From positions 1 to 5,342 of the forward strand of contig JANTFY010000177.1 in assembly GCA_024763185.1 (NCBI GenBank): a stretch of DNA of 5,342 nt. The letters run 5' to 3'. The DNA comes from Gammaproteobacteria bacterium (GTDB lineage Bacteria; Pseudomonadota; Gammaproteobacteria; GCA-001735895). A model generated the notes under the pieces. The model was not told where the DNA came from, ran no database searches, and was given only the letters and a program-made list of their open reading frames with translations. Numbering within the stretch: position 1 is the stretch's first letter; each line of letters begins with the position of its first letter. Shown one piece after another: positions 4,461-5,342 of the stretch. The position numbers were made by a program, and so were the translations under genes.

Positions 4461-5342
4461 TCAGGCCGAGATCTCCAGCATACGTTGCAGCGCGACTCTG
4501 GCACTATTAGCTACCTTTTGCGGCACTTCTATTGAATTGACCACGTTACCTTCGACCAGGTTTTCCAGTACCCAGGCCAGGTGTTGTGGGTCAATACGGA
4601 ACATGGTGGAACACATGCACACCGTCGGCGACATAAACTGAACGGTTTTGCCCTGGTCCTTCATCTGCTGGTGCAGGCGATTGACGAGGTTGAGCTCGGT
4701 GCCCACCAGCCATTGTGTTCCGGGCTCGGAATCAGCAATGGTTTTGATAATATACTCGGTGGAACCAACGAAATCTGAAAGTTGGCAAACCTCGTAACTG
4801 CTTTCCGGATGAGAGATCACCTTGCCCTGCGGGTGTTGTTTTCTAAAGTTTTCAATCTGCGCCGGCTTAAACATCTGGTGCACCGAGCAGAAGCCCTTCC
4901 ATAAAATGATTTTGGCCTGGCGGATTTGCTGCTCGGTCAAACCGCCCATCGGCTGATCGAAATCCCACACCACCATCTGTTCCAGCGGGATGTTCATTTT
5001 GGCACCGGTATTACGCCCCAGGTGCTGGTCTGGAAAGAACAGCACTTTTTCGCGTTGCTCAAACGACCATTCAAGAATTCTCTGCGCGTTGGTTGAAGTA
5101 CACACCACGCCCTGATGATCACCGCAAAAGGCTTTCAGATTGGCCGCGGAATTGATATAGGTGACCGGCGTAACCGTCTCATCCGGATCGATAACCGAGG
5201 ATAATTCCTGCCAAGCGCGCTCGACCTTTTCCAGGTCAGCCATATCGGCCATTGAACATCCGGCTGAAAGATCCGGGAGGATCGCAACCTGGTCAGGACG
5301 CGATAGGATATCGGCCACTTCAGCCATGAAGTGCACACCGCA
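4461..5342 (-). CDS. nadA: Quinolinate synthase NadA (N-terminal part outside window)
   Basis: NadA condenses iminoaspartate with dihydroxyacetone phosphate to quinolinate in de novo NAD synthesis, using a [4Fe-4S] cluster held by three cysteines. The frame is open to the right edge; the codons there read CGVHFMAE, a NadA hallmark, so an internal GTG (5336) is not the start. 293 residues are visible. In visible numbering, the cluster ligands are most likely Cys1 (edge codon), Cys152 (KGFCSVHQMF) and Cys244 (CMCSTM, aligned with the Cys of E. coli CPWM). Other family segments are LPDLSAGCSMAD (22-33), YINSAANLKAFC (62-73), FFPDQHLGRNTG (102-113), SHPESS (177-182) and DFVGSTEYII (190-199). It carries the longer loop between PDQHLG and the second ligand (about 125-145, WDFDQPMGGLT) found in one NadA group and absent from E. 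coli. Upstream of the metX-like gene by seven bases; likely one transcript. Confidence 0.97.
   Translation of the reverse strand, partial: CGVHFMAEVADILSRPDQVAILPDLSAGCSMADMADLEKVERAWQELSSVIDPDETVTPVTYINSAANLKAFCGDHQGVVCTSTNAQRILEWSFEQREKVLFFPDQHLGRNTGAKMNIPLEQMVVWDFDQPMGGLTEQQIRQAKIILWKGFCSVHQMFKPAQIENFRKQHPQGKVISHPESSYEVCQLSDFVGSTEYIIKTIADSEPGTQWLVGTELNLVNRLHQQMKDQGKTVQFMSPTVCMCSTMFRIDPQHLAWVLENLVEGNVVNSIEVPQKVANSARVALQRMLEISA

Noticed and set aside
4454..4504. Upstream ATG start (4504) for the metX-like gene
   Set aside because: It would put 17 residues inside the nadA coding end, unlike the family N-terminus; the ATG at 4453 sits neatly after the nadA stop.

Overview
The window looks like the chromosome of a gammaproteobacterium. 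The basis is the MutS sequence, which is very close to the enterobacterial and pseudomonad type, the mutS-to-fdxA neighbourhood (familiar from Pseudomonas, where fdxA sits between mutS and rpoS), and a 7Fe-8S ferredoxin of the Azotobacter FdI type. The species cannot be named from the sequence. There are six protein genes, all apparently intact apart from the two cut by the window edges.

Positions 1-2576 form a rightward (+) block: the 3' part of mutS (mismatch repair ATPase), an RluA-family RNA pseudouridine synthase gene whose start overlaps the mutS stop by one base, fdxA, and a stand-alone CheY-like receiver protein. Positions 3290-5342 form a leftward (-) block: nadA (quinolinate synthase, 5' end outside the window), then 7 bases later a MetX-family O-acyltransferase. 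The MetX-family protein resembles the xanthomonad serine O-succinyltransferase group more than classical homoserine O-acetyltransferases.

The two blocks converge on a 713-base stretch (2577-3289) in which I accept no gene. Most of it is a non-coding element of about 550 bases with long terminal inverted repeats. The core arms, 2697-2753 and 3159-3215, match at 55 of 57 positions, and weaker pairing extends outward to 2682/3230 and inward for about 40 more bases. Each arm carries its own small hairpin. Between the arms lie two further structured blocks, each an outer stem enclosing two hairpins (2819-2923 and 2993-3093). There is no transposase, so it looks like a MITE-like (non-autonomous) or otherwise mobilised structured repeat lying in the gap between convergent genes. 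This is the most unusual item in the window; its family, mobility and any RNA function are inference.

The remaining genes are housekeeping: DNA repair, RNA modification, electron transfer, signal transduction, NAD synthesis and sulfur amino acid synthesis. No tRNA, rRNA, CRISPR array or recognised riboswitch was seen.
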